64,000 nucleotides of DNA from Hungatella sp. UBA3048 (GTDB lineage Bacteria > Bacillota > Clostridia > Lachnospirales > Lachnospiraceae). How positions within the stretch are numbered: the first letter of the stretch is position 1; each line of letters starts with the position of its first letter. Made by a program: the position numbers and the translations under genes. Of the stretch, positions 17,251 through 25,207 are shown piece after piece. The DNA is taken from contig DFCS01000044.1 of the NCBI GenBank assembly GCA_002367105.1, positions 372,633 to 436,632 on the forward strand. The letters run 5' to 3'. The notes below the pieces were generated by a model that saw only the letters and a program-made list of their open reading frames with translations, had not been told where the DNA came from and searched no databases.

Positions 17251-17987
17251 ATCCTCCCCTGACGATCCTGCGTTTCAAAGGCTTCAATGGCTTCCTTTAA
17301 ATCGATCCGATTTTCATACAACGCCTTCCCGATGATGGCGCCACGGACACCTGCATGATAAAGCTGCCTTAAATCTTCCATGGAAGACATTCCGCCGGAG
17401 GCAATAATATCCAATCCGGTTTCTTCCGTCAGCTTTTTCGTGTACTCCACATTGGGGCCCGTCAGCATCCCATCCCTGGATATATCGGTATAAACGATAT
17501 GACGGACGCCGTACTCCTTCATCCTGCCGCAAAGCTCTGATGCAGTGATTCCGCTGATCTTTTCCCAGCCTTCCACCGCTACCATACCATCCTTTGCGTC
17601 AACGCCTGCCACAATCCGGTCCTGCCCGAACTTTTTCACCATGTCCCGGATGAATTCCGGATTCTCGGCGGCTTTTGTCCCGATGATTACCCTGGCTACT
17701 CCCAGGGACAGCATGGACTCGGCTGCCTCTTCGCTTCGGATGCCGCCGCCTATTTCGATTGGTATGGAAACGGTATCCGCTATTTTTTTGATCACCTTTT
17801 CATTTACAGAGCGGCCGGCCAAAGCCCCGTCTAGATCTACCAGATGAAGGAATGTAGCGCCCTGGGATTGCCAGAGGGCAGCTACCTCCTCCGGCTTTTG
17901 GGAATATACGGTGATCTCCTTAAATTCTCCCTGTTTCAAACGGACGCACTGCCCGTCTTTTAAGTCAATTGCTGGATAAAGCTGCAT
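17247..17987 (-). CDS. hisA: HisA, phosphoribosylformimino-AICAR-phosphate isomerase
   Basis: 246 residues, standard length. This TIM-barrel isomerase opens the ribose ring of ProFAR to PRFAR (step 4 of histidine synthesis). The two catalytic Asp are in PAIDLKDG (Asp8) and IVAGVDAKDG, and phosphate loops IEIGGGIRSEE and DIIASGGMSS are intact. This contrasts with the dead barrel in the next gene. It starts 12 bases after hisB with AAGGAG upstream, and its stop overlaps the ATG cluster of hisIE. Confidence 0.93.
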   Translation of the reverse strand: MQLYPAIDLKDGQCVRLKQGEFKEITVYSQKPEEVAALWQSQGATFLHLVDLDGALAGRSVNEKVIKKIADTVSIPIEIGGGIRSEEAAESMLSLGVARVIIGTKAAENPEFIRDMVKKFGQDRIVAGVDAKDGMVAVEGWEKISGITASELCGRMKEYGVRHIVYTDISRDGMLTGPNVEYTKKLTEETGLDIIASGGMSSMEDLRQLYHAGVRGAIIGKALYENRIDLKEAIEAFETQDRQGRI

Positions 17988-17999
17988 ATGGATTCTCCT

Positions 18000-18587
18000 T
18001 TATAATGTTCCCTTTGTAGACAGGACCCCTGTGATTCTCGGATCAGGGGATGTTGCCTCATCCAAGGCCTTTGCAAATGCTTTGAAGGTTCCCTCGATCA
18101 CATGGTGGTTATTCTCTCCTGCCATTTTTCTGATATGCAGGTTCATTTCAGAAGCATATGAAACAGCATAGAAAAATTCTTTCAGCATTTCTGTTTCAAA
18201 TTCTCCCACCCGTTCGCTGGTCAGCAAAACATCGTAGCCTAAATACGGCCTGCCGGATAGGTCAATGGCACAGAGGACCAGGGTTTCATCCATAGGGAGA
18301 ATCATGCTGCCATAACGTCTGATGGATTTTTTATCACCAAGGGCCTGTTTGATGGCAGTTCCCAGGACAATGCCCGTATCTTCAACGGTATGGTGGGTAT
18401 CTACCTCCAGATCTCCTTTTACCGACAAGGTTATGTCAAAAAAGCCATGACGGGCAAAGCTGTTTAACATGTGATCAAAAAATCCAATCCCCGTATGGAT
18501 GTCAGCTTTTCCGCTGCCGTCTAAATCAAGGTCCAGCCGGATATCTGTCTCACGGGTTACACGGGAAATCTTTGCACTTCGTCCCAT
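18000..18587 (-). CDS. hisB: HisB, imidazoleglycerol-phosphate dehydratase
   Basis: 195 residues: the single-function form without the histidinol phosphatase domain. Metal-binding histidine motifs FFDHMLNSFARHG, DTHHTVEDTG and ENNHHVIEGTFKAFA are present, the diagnostic signatures of this manganese enzyme. It removes water from imidazole glycerol phosphate. It is separated from hisD by 150 bases, unlike the other tightly packed his genes, because a ~138-bp structured element lies there. The missing phosphatase must be encoded elsewhere. Confidence 0.93.
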   Translation of the reverse strand: MGRSAKISRVTRETDIRLDLDLDGSGKADIHTGIGFFDHMLNSFARHGFFDITLSVKGDLEVDTHHTVEDTGIVLGTAIKQALGDKKSIRRYGSMILPMDETLVLCAIDLSGRPYLGYDVLLTSERVGEFETEMLKEFFYAVSYASEMNLHIRKMAGENNHHVIEGTFKAFAKALDEATSPDPRITGVLSTKGTL

Positions 18588-18617
18588 ATTTAACCTTCTT
18601 TCATGTTTATAATTAGG

Positions 18618-18755
18618 TGACTCCGCAGTGGCGCTCGCAAAACCTGCGGTTTTACTCGCTCACGGGCATTCGCCCTATGGAATAGGCCGGAAGAAAAATT
18701 TCTTACGTGCAAGCACGACGAAAATTTTCTCCCGTCCTATTCCGCACTGCTCATT
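18618..18755 (-). repeat. Structured multi-stem element, copy A (between hisD and hisB)
   Basis: About 138 bp. On the minus strand it starts AATGAG and ends CGGAGTCA. Parts in order: a closing stem (CAGTG with CACTG), a long hairpin whose arms begin GGAATAGG and end CCTATTCC around the loop CGTGCTTGCACGTAAG, then GGGCGAATGCCC, then a third hairpin (AAAACC with GGTTTT). Copy B at 33731-33869 has the same order, length, loops and ends but different arms. The hisD stop codon (18737-18739) and its last codons lie within it. Whether it is a mobile repeat or a folded RNA cannot be decided from two copies. Confidence 0.72.
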
Positions 18756-20050
18756 ACTTTCGTGGAAAAGCGTACTTTCACAGAATTGGCGTGGGCGGTT
18801 AAATGCTCTGCCTCGGCAAATGCTTCGATGTCTTCATGGATCTCTTCCAACGCTTCCTTTGAGTAATAAATAATGCTTGACTTCTTTATAAAATCATCCA
18901 CACTTAAGGCTGAGAAAAATTTCGCCGTTCCATTGGTAGGAAGCACGTGGTTTGGTCCGGCAAAATAGTCTCCAAGAGGTTCAGAACTGTATTCTCCAAT
19001 AAAGATTGCACCTGCATTATGAATCCTGGTCATGTCCTCAAAAGGATTTTTGGTAATGATCTCCAAATGCTCCGGGGCGATCTCATTGACAGCCTGGATG
19101 GCTTCCTTCATGGTATCCGCCACAAGGATATAGCCGTAATTATCCAAGGACTTTTCAATGATCTCTCTGCGGGACAGTTCCTGGGTAAAGGTTTCTATTT
19201 CCTCCGATACCTTCTCAGCTAACTCCATACTGGTAGTTACTAAAATAGCAGAAGCCAATTCATCATGTTCTGCCTGAGACAATAAATCTGCCGCAATAAA
19301 ACGGGGATTGGCGCTCTCATCTGCAAGCACCAGAATCTCACTTGGGCCTGCAATGCTGTCAATGCTCACATGTCCGTAAACTGCCTTTTTCGCCAAAGCC
19401 ACAAATATATTCCCAGGCCCTACGATCTTGTTGACCTTAGGGATGGTTTCCGTACCAAAGGCAAGGGCCGCTACCGCCTGCGCTCCGCCCACCTTATAAA
19501 CTTCGGTAACACCCGCCAGATGAGCTGCTGTTAAGGTGACAGGATTGACCTTTCCATCCTTTCCCGGCGGAGTCACCATGGCAATGCGGCTCACGCCTGC
19601 CACTTCTGCCGGAATGATATTCATCAGGACCGAAGACGGATAAGCCGCCTTTCCGCCCGGAACATAAACACCCACGCTTTCTAATGGTGTGATCTTCTGG
19701 CCCAGTATGGTACCGTCCGGCTTACTGTCAAACCAACTGAACTGCCTTTGCTTTTCGTGAAACTGACGGATATTTTTCATGGATTTTTTAAGGATCTCTA
19801 TGAGTTCCGGGTCCACTTCCTTCATGGCTTCTTCAATTTCCTGTTCGGTCACCTTTAAGTTTCCGGCCTTTATTTCCGCCTTGTCAAATTCCTTTGTATA
19901 GGCAAATACTGCCTGATCTCCATCCCGTTTCACCGTTTCCACGATTTCCTGGACCGTGTCAGCATATGTGCCGTAATTATTAGGATCTCTTTTTAACAGA
20001 TCAGCAAGAATATTTCGTCTGGAAGTTTCGTTAAGCTTTACAATTCTCAT
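18737..20050 (-). CDS. hisD: HisD, histidinol dehydrogenase
   Basis: 437 residues. It carries out the last two oxidations, histidinol to histidine, with NAD and zinc. Recognisable blocks are VYVPGGKAAYPSSVLMN, VGGAQAVAALAFGTETIPKV, GPSEILVLAD, QAEHDELA with metal His, EHLEI and GPNHVLPTNGTAKF. It overlaps the hisG end by 4 bases. The last residues (MSSAE and the TAG stop) are encoded by the 5' end of structured element A, so the natural C-terminus may have been replaced. Confidence 0.93.
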   Translation of the reverse strand: MRIVKLNETSRRNILADLLKRDPNNYGTYADTVQEIVETVKRDGDQAVFAYTKEFDKAEIKAGNLKVTEQEIEEAMKEVDPELIEILKKSMKNIRQFHEKQRQFSWFDSKPDGTILGQKITPLESVGVYVPGGKAAYPSSVLMNIIPAEVAGVSRIAMVTPPGKDGKVNPVTLTAAHLAGVTEVYKVGGAQAVAALAFGTETIPKVNKIVGPGNIFVALAKKAVYGHVSIDSIAGPSEILVLADESANPRFIAADLLSQAEHDELASAILVTTSMELAEKVSEEIETFTQELSRREIIEKSLDNYGYILVADTMKEAIQAVNEIAPEHLEIITKNPFEDMTRIHNAGAIFIGEYSSEPLGDYFAGPNHVLPTNGTAKFFSALSVDDFIKKSSIIYYSKEALEEIHEDIEAFAEAEHLTAHANSVKVRFSTKVMSSAE

Positions 20051-20697
20051 CGGTTTTCCTCCTGCAGCAAGGTACGCAGATCATGGATCAGTTTCGTGAT
20101 CCTGTCATTTTCCCGTTTCATACTTACCTGATTGACCACCATACGGGCGGATAAGGGGCAGATTTCTTCCAATACCGCAAGTCCGTTTTCCTTAAGGGTG
20201 GCACCTGTTTCCACAATGTCCACTATGACCTCGGAAAGCCCTACAATAGGCGCCAGCTCAATGGAGCCGTTAAGCTTTATAATTTCAACGGTCTGATGTT
20301 TTTTATTATAAAAATAATCCTTGGCAATCGTCGGATATTTGGTGGCTACACGGATCCTTTCGTGGTGCTTTAAAAGCTCCCCTGAAGATGGAGGACCGCA
20401 GACGCACATTCTGCAATTTCCAATTCCCAGGTTCATGACCTCATAAAGCTTTCTTCCTTCTTCTAAAATGGTATCCTTCCCCACTATGCCAAGGTCAGCC
20501 GCTCCATACTCTACGTAGGTAGGCACATCGCTGGCCTTTGCAAGAAAGAACCGAATGCCAAGCTCCTCGTTGGTGAAAATCAGCTTCCGGGAATCCTTAT
20601 CCTTCATCTCTTCACAGGTGATCCCGATTTTTTCAAACATTTCAAGTGACTGTTTTGCAAGCCGCCCCTTTGCCAGGGCAAAAGTCAGATATCTCAT
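20047..20697 (-). CDS. hisG: HisG, ATP phosphoribosyltransferase (short form)
   Basis: 216 residues: the short form without the C-terminal regulatory domain, which needs HisZ as partner. It starts histidine synthesis by joining ATP and PRPP. The start FALAKGRLAKQSLEMFEKIG, the YVEYGAADLGIVGKD block and the PRPP loop EVIVDIVETGATLKENGL are all present. It lies 12 bases after hisZ and overlaps hisD by 4 bases. Feedback control by histidine would act through the HisZ-HisG complex. Confidence 0.93.
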   Translation of the reverse strand: MRYLTFALAKGRLAKQSLEMFEKIGITCEEMKDKDSRKLIFTNEELGIRFFLAKASDVPTYVEYGAADLGIVGKDTILEEGRKLYEVMNLGIGNCRMCVCGPPSSGELLKHHERIRVATKYPTIAKDYFYNKKHQTVEIIKLNGSIELAPIVGLSEVIVDIVETGATLKENGLAVLEEICPLSARMVVNQVSMKRENDRITKLIHDLRTLLQEENR

Positions 20698-20709
20698 ACG
20701 TACCCCCGA

Positions 20710-21972
20710 TTATTTTAAATATTCCGACAGAGGTATCTCATCTGTACGGTCCAGAATAAGGTTCATGACCTTTACGGAAAACCCGCTTTGGTCCAGATAC
20801 AGCAGATTATTTAAATCCCGCCGCCCTGCATAAGCCTGATAGTCCTCAAGAGAACGGGCCGGATCCTTCCGCTGAAGCTGAACTGCCATGCCGGACTCCC
20901 GGAAATGGCTGGAAAGCAGGATTGCATGTTCCCTGGCTTCTTTCTCATAAAGGATCATGGTGTTCACCAGATTAACCTTCATCTCGATCTTCTGCCGGGA
21001 AAGGGCCAGTAAAAGCTCATCCACCGAGATTCCAAAGCCCACGGCAGGAGCATTTTTACCAAACTGTTCCAAAAGCTTATCGTACCTTCCTCCATTGACC
21101 ACGTAATCTCCGGTCCCGTAGGTATAAGCCTTAAAAATAATGCCGGTGTAATACTGATACTGACTCAGCATGCCAAGGTCATAGGAAACGTAATCAGAAA
21201 GTCCGTAGCATTCAAGAATCCGGTTTACCTCTTCCAGGCGCTCAATCGCCTTTAGTGCCCGTGGATTGGAGGTCAGTTCCCTGGCAGCCTGGATCTGTTC
21301 AAGGGAACCAAACAGTTCCGGAAGCTTTAAAAACACCTGTTTTAGCTCCGCTTTAATAGGCTGAGCCATCACCAGTTCATCTACACCAAAATAATTCTTA
21401 TTTTCAATAAGCTCTCTTAAGGCCTCCTCCATTTCCTCATCCATGCCGGCTTCTTCAATCAATCCTTTAAAGAAATCCACTTCACCTAATTCCACCTGGA
21501 ATTCCGTTAATCCTGCTGCCTTTAATGCCCTGATCACCATCGCAAGGATTTCAGCATCCGCATCCGCGGAATCGTCTCCGATAAACTCCACTCCGGTCTG
21601 GCTGGCTTCCTTTAGCCGGCCCTGATAGCTGGAATTATTGATAAAGGTTCTCTCTATATAGCAAAGACGGATGGGCATATCCTCATCCAGAAAGTATTTG
21701 GCCGCGCATCTGGCTATGGCAGGTGTTTCATCAGGACGCAGCACCAAGGTGTGGTTATCCCTGTCAAAAAACTTAAACATCTCCTTTGCCTTGACACTTC
21801 CCCGGGACTCGTTGAAAATATCAAAAAATTCGAAGGTGGGAGTTTCAATGTCCTGGTATCCGCACAGATGGAAAACCTTTAACATCTTCTCCTGTACAGC
21901 AGCCTTTCTCGTACACTCTACTCCATAAATATCCCGGACTCCATCCGGCGTATGTAACAGTTTATTTGCCAT
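20710..21972 (-). CDS. hisZ: HisZ, ATP phosphoribosyltransferase regulatory subunit
   Basis: 420 residues, similar to histidyl-tRNA synthetase but without a C-terminal anticodon domain able to act on tRNA. The class II core is visible in LLHTPDGVRDIYG, LVLRPDETPAIARC and YYTGIIFKAYTYGTGDYVVNGGRYDKL. It activates the short HisG. The ATG at 21970-21972 is chosen because GGAGG lies five bases upstream; a longer frame starts at 22026 without a ribosome site. It is first in the his operon, about 130 bases after a consensus promoter. It is preferred over HisS because of its position directly before a short hisG. Confidence 0.88.
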   Translation of the reverse strand: MANKLLHTPDGVRDIYGVECTRKAAVQEKMLKVFHLCGYQDIETPTFEFFDIFNESRGSVKAKEMFKFFDRDNHTLVLRPDETPAIARCAAKYFLDEDMPIRLCYIERTFINNSSYQGRLKEASQTGVEFIGDDSADADAEILAMVIRALKAAGLTEFQVELGEVDFFKGLIEEAGMDEEMEEALRELIENKNYFGVDELVMAQPIKAELKQVFLKLPELFGSLEQIQAARELTSNPRALKAIERLEEVNRILECYGLSDYVSYDLGMLSQYQYYTGIIFKAYTYGTGDYVVNGGRYDKLLEQFGKNAPAVGFGISVDELLLALSRQKIEMKVNLVNTMILYEKEAREHAILLSSHFRESGMAVQLQRKDPARSLEDYQAYAGRRDLNNLLYLDQSGFSVKVMNLILDRTDEIPLSEYLK

Positions 21973-22059
21973 AATAACCTCCGTCTTCTGCTTCGATCTT
22001 TCATGATAAGCCGCCATAATATGCAATGAAGAAAATTATTTTCACGGTTTATCATTTTA

Positions 22060-22085
22060 TATCACTTTCTTGTAGTAAAGTGATA
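22060..22085 (-). promoter_or_regulatory. Inverted repeat in the his leader, candidate operator or hairpin
   Basis: TATCACTTT and AAAGTGATA form a perfect 9-bp dyad (22060-22068 with 22077-22085) about 13-40 bases after the expected transcription start. No T-box or histidine leader peptide was found, so repression at this dyad is a reasonable but unproven mode of control. Confidence 0.45.
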
Positions 22086-22104
22086 ATTTGATAACGTATA
22101 GTCG

Positions 22105-22133
22105 ATTATAGGGGAAAAAGCGGTTCTTGTCAA
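22105..22133 (-). promoter_or_regulatory. Consensus sigma-A promoter of the his operon
   Basis: Minus strand TTGACA (22128-22133), 17 bases, TATAAT (22105-22110): a perfect match. The -35 box overlaps the recU stop codon. Confidence 0.88.
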
Positions 22134-22663
22134 TCTCTTCTATCCAAATCTTTCTGAATCAGTTCCAGGTAGTGTACGAAAATATCCCGGCATCTCCTAA
22201 TCTGCCAGGTTTTATCCACCTCTTCATAGGTGAAGCTTTTCCGCCCGCCCTCTTCCATCCGTTTCCAAAACCGCTTCAGCTGGTCAAATGGGAGGTAATA
22301 AATCTCATCCTTCTGGGTATAGGATAAAATGATAAAAGCAATTCCTCCCTGGCTTTCAAACTCTTCCATAAAAGCGACTTGATGAGGATGGATATTTTGA
22401 AGGGGAAATGTACCAGCCGAACATTCCTTGGCATCAAAGCATACCGGTATCCCCTGTACAGCCCCGATATAATCCACAGTACTTTTCTGGTCAAAATAGG
22501 CCAGGGTGATATGGCGGCTTTCCTTATCAATGGAAATCGGGGTGATCGGCGTCGGGATTTTCTGGATCAAAGCAAGTCCTTTTTCCCGGTAGCAATCATT
22601 GCTTCTGTTAATCAGATCTTCAAGAGCTGAACCTCTTAGCCCTCTTGTATTCCAGGTTCCCAT
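22130..22663 (-). CDS. recU: RecU, Holliday junction resolvase
   Basis: 177 residues. RecU cuts four-way DNA junctions in recombination and chromosome segregation. The nuclease core is visible as STVDYIG (Asp64), then CFDAKECSAGTFPLQNIHPHQ (Asp77, Lys79). The usual motif has Glu where Asp77 stands, a conservative change. The C-terminal part is longer in charged residues than the core. It is the last gene of the run that begins with the RsmF-type gene and lies 9 bases after the RluA-type gene. Confidence 0.87.
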   Translation of the reverse strand: MGTWNTRGLRGSALEDLINRSNDCYREKGLALIQKIPTPITPISIDKESRHITLAYFDQKSTVDYIGAVQGIPVCFDAKECSAGTFPLQNIHPHQVAFMEEFESQGGIAFIILSYTQKDEIYYLPFDQLKRFWKRMEEGGRKSFTYEEVDKTWQIRRCRDIFVHYLELIQKDLDRRD

Positions 22664-22672
22664 CTCTGCCTC

Positions 22673-23635
22673 CTATCTCCAGTCCCTGCATATTTTGGAA
22701 AAGGTCTTTGGTAAAGGCGCATAAAAAGTGCGGCCAGATAAATAGGCAAGCGGCTCCGGCAGCTTAGGAAAAGTCACTTGATAAGAGTGCAGGAGCTGGG
22801 ATTGAATATGATAAAGCTTTTTTGCTTCCTCATTGACCCTGCTGTCCCCATATTTATAATCTCCTACGATTGGGTGTCCAATGGAGGATAAATGAGCACG
22901 GATCTGATGGGTACGTCCTGTGATCAGGGTGACCTTAAGGAGGGTGTATCCTTCATACCACTCTACCGGCTCATATTCCGTCACAATCGGAGCGCTCCCG
23001 GGAACCTCCTGCTTATGAACCGTCACCTGATTGGTTGCTTCCGACTTGGTTAAATAGCCTGTAATCACCTGTTTATCTGAAATCTTTCCCTTTACCACAC
23101 AATGATAATACTTGTGGATGCTCCTGTCCTTAAAAGAGGCTGACATGATCTGAAGGCCTGGGAGCGATTTTCCTCCCACCACCAGGCCGCTGGTGTTCCG
23201 GTCCAGACGGTTGCACACGGAAGGCCGGAAGCTCCTTAACTGGTCTGTGGATAACTGGCCGCTTGAAACAAGATAATCGATCATGTATTCCACCAGGGAT
23301 TCATCCGACTCCTTAGCTTTCTGGGAGAGCATGCCTGCAGGCTTATTTACCAAAAGGATGTGCTCATCCTCATATATAATGTTTAACGATACTTTTTTTA
23401 CTTCCTGAAGCTTTACCCGGGAAAACTTTTCAATGGTTTCATCGGAAAGAAAAAGTTTGACCTCGTCTCCTTCTGCAAGCTTTTCTGAGCCTTCACACTT
23501 CCTTCCGTTTAAGGTGATATTCTTCTTTCTCATCATCTTATATAGAAAGCTCTTTTCTGCAAGATTCAAATATTTAGAAAGCAGCTTATCTAAACGCTGC
23601 CCTGCTTCATTTTTCGATACAATCAAAGACTGCAT
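22673..23635 (-). CDS. RluA family rRNA pseudouridine synthase
   Basis: 320 residues. An N-terminal S4 RNA-binding domain (AGQRLDKLLSKYLNL, about 1-65) is followed by the catalytic domain with Asp145 in CNRLDRNTSGLVV and the closing TGRTHQIRAHLSSIGHPIVGD. It isomerises uridines in rRNA, probably large-subunit; the exact site is not evident. Its RBS AAGGAAAGG belongs to the end of intercistronic repeat copy (a). Confidence 0.9.
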   Translation of the reverse strand: MQSLIVSKNEAGQRLDKLLSKYLNLAEKSFLYKMMRKKNITLNGRKCEGSEKLAEGDEVKLFLSDETIEKFSRVKLQEVKKVSLNIIYEDEHILLVNKPAGMLSQKAKESDESLVEYMIDYLVSSGQLSTDQLRSFRPSVCNRLDRNTSGLVVGGKSLPGLQIMSASFKDRSIHKYYHCVVKGKISDKQVITGYLTKSEATNQVTVHKQEVPGSAPIVTEYEPVEWYEGYTLLKVTLITGRTHQIRAHLSSIGHPIVGDYKYGDSRVNEEAKKLYHIQSQLLHSYQVTFPKLPEPLAYLSGRTFYAPLPKTFSKICRDWR

Positions 23636-23643
23636 GTTTTATC

Positions 23644-23720
23644 CTTTCCTTATTACTACCCATGTATTTTGGACAGGACCCACCCTGCTTTATCCTGTGT
23701 AAAAGGATACCCGTAGGGTA
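23644..23720 (-). repeat. Intercistronic hairpin repeat, copy (a), before the RluA-type gene
   Basis: On the minus strand: ATACCC-TACG-GGGTAT (23706-23720), a linker shared with copy (b), then hairpin TGTCC-AAAATACAT-GGGTA (23657-23675) and TAATAAGGAAAGG, which is the ribosome site of the next gene. It fills the space between two genes read in the same direction. Confidence 0.65.
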
Positions 23721-23735
23721 TTGCTGTCCTGCCGG

Positions 23736-24398
23736 TTACATGGATAAGCTTTTTAGCAACGTGATTCCACGCTCCACGCTGCCGTCATCCTTATACTCTG
23801 CTTCCGGTCTTAAGCTGGAAAGGCGATTGAAAAATTCCTCTTCATCCAAAATGAGCCTTATATCCAGCTTTATCTTATGGCTGAGGAACATATCCTTTAA
23901 AAAACATTCTGCTTTTCCTGTGTCCAGCTTTTTGGCTGTACAGTAAGCATAGATGCCGGTTGGATGAACCGCAGCCACATCCACCGGCATGACCGAATCC
24001 CTTGAGGTGATGATCAGATCGAAAAGCATTCTGCTTTTTCCTTCATGGGAACATGCTTTTTTATAAAGTTCCTCGTTCAGCGTTTTGTACTTCCAGGAAG
24101 CCAAAAGGGGGGATGCCCAATTGGCCACCGGAAGAACGGATAAAATGGCTGTAACCGTCAGGATATTTTTAAAGGATGAGCTGTCTGCCATTGTCCGGGC
24201 CAATAGCTGTATGAGTATCAGGGCCGCTCCGGCAAGGACTTTCCCTAATTCTGTTCTTCTATGATAATTACGGTAACCGTACTGTCCCTTCCTGTATCGT
24301 TTCACTTTTGTATTCCTCTTCCTTTGCCTGCTCTTTAAATAGTCCTCATAAGCCCCTTCATAAGACGAAAGATAACGGTATGAGGGATTGTCTTGCAC
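23736..24398 (-). CDS. Hypothetical protein with two membrane segments
   Basis: Up to 220 residues, not recognised. A very basic N-terminus (KSRQRKRNTKVKRYRKG) is followed by two hydrophobic segments (about 52-70 and 80-100) and a soluble C-terminal domain with DLIITSRDSVMPVDVAAVHPTGIYAYC, reminiscent of nuclease-like (NERD) domains but too weak to assert. The GTG at 24398 overlaps the SDR gene by 64 bases and lacks a ribosome site. A GTG at 24305 (VKRYRKGQ) has AGGAAGAGG upstream and may be the true start. Confidence 0.6.
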   Translation of the reverse strand: MQDNPSYRYLSSYEGAYEDYLKSRQRKRNTKVKRYRKGQYGYRNYHRRTELGKVLAGAALILIQLLARTMADSSSFKNILTVTAILSVLPVANWASPLLASWKYKTLNEELYKKACSHEGKSRMLFDLIITSRDSVMPVDVAAVHPTGIYAYCTAKKLDTGKAECFLKDMFLSHKIKLDIRLILDEEEFFNRLSSLRPEAEYKDDGSVERGITLLKSLSM

Positions 24399-25105
24399 AT
24401 AAGCCGGAAGGACTTCATGGTAGTTCCATATACAGAAACCGGACGCCCCATCATGCTGTCCCGTAAAGCAACGCGCACCACTTTCTTAGGATCAGCCATA
24501 ACGATCTTCTTATAAACAGGGATCTTTCCTGTGGTTTCCGCAATATCAAAAAATTCGGTTTTCACTGGTCCCGGGCAAACCGCCGTCACATAAATTCCCT
24601 TCTGCTTCAGTTCTTCATTCAATGCCCTGCTGTAGCTTAACACAAAGGATTTAGTAGCTGCATAAATGGCAAATCCGGGTTGGGGCAGAAAGGAAGCAGC
24701 AGAGGAAAACTGTATGATGCGGCTGTTCTTTGACATATAGGGAAGGACCATATGGGTCACGGCACAAAGGGCTTCGCAGTTTAATTCCACCATGCCCATC
24801 TCATCCCCTATATTTATGCTCCCCACTGTGCCGATTTTTCCATAACCTGCCGCATTGATTAACCACTTTACCTCCGGCTTTTCTTTCGCCAGGATATCCT
24901 CTAAGCTCATCAGCTTACTCTTATCCGTTAAGTCAATGGCAAAGGTCCGGACCTTAACCGGAACATTGGGGGACAGCTCTTTAAGCCGGTCTTGCCTTCT
25001 GGCTATGGCCCATATTTCTCCAATCCCATTAAAACGGTCAGCAATCTGCATGATAAATTCTCTTCCCATGCCGGAAGACGCACCTGTTACAATGGCAATC
25101 TTCAT
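24335..25105 (-). CDS. Short-chain dehydrogenase/reductase (SDR) family protein
   Basis: 256 residues of the classical SDR type. The NAD(P) loop is TGASSGMG (residues 7-14), followed by DLTD, NAAG, the catalytic Ser near 135 (QFSSAAS) and Tyr148/Lys152 in YAATKSF. The PGPVKTEF motif and basic residues after strand 2 (ARRQDR) suggest NADP. The C-terminus is hydrophobic and may touch the membrane. The substrate is unknown. It follows intercistronic repeat copy (b) with AGAAGGGA as ribosome site. Confidence 0.87.
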   Translation of the reverse strand: MKIAIVTGASSGMGREFIMQIADRFNGIGEIWAIARRQDRLKELSPNVPVKVRTFAIDLTDKSKLMSLEDILAKEKPEVKWLINAAGYGKIGTVGSINIGDEMGMVELNCEALCAVTHMVLPYMSKNSRIIQFSSAASFLPQPGFAIYAATKSFVLSYSRALNEELKQKGIYVTAVCPGPVKTEFFDIAETTGKIPVYKKIVMADPKKVVRVALRDSMMGRPVSVYGTTMKSFRLMCKTIPHTVIFRLMKGLMRTI

Positions 25106-25121
25106 AATCGTTCCCTTCTTT

Positions 25122-25195
25122 TCTATTATTTTGGCCTACATATTTGGGGCAGAGTCCACCCCGCTTTTCCGGATGTGAATATACCCGAAGGGTAT
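25122..25195 (-). repeat. Intercistronic hairpin repeat, copy (b), before the SDR gene
   Basis: ATACCC-TTCG-GGGTAT (25181-25195), a linker similar to that in copy (a) (…GGGTGG…), then a GCC…GGC hairpin around AAATATGTA (25133-25150), followed by the ribosome site of the SDR gene. Confidence 0.6.
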
Positions 25196-25207
25196 TTCTT
25201 TCAAATT

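Noticed and set aside
20710..21972. Histidyl-tRNA synthetase (hisS)
   Set aside because: Its place directly before a short-form hisG and the his operon order favour HisZ.
22027..22129. T-box or histidine leader peptide before hisZ
   Set aside because: The leader is only about 125 bases; no specifier hairpin, T-box sequence or His-rich short frame is present.
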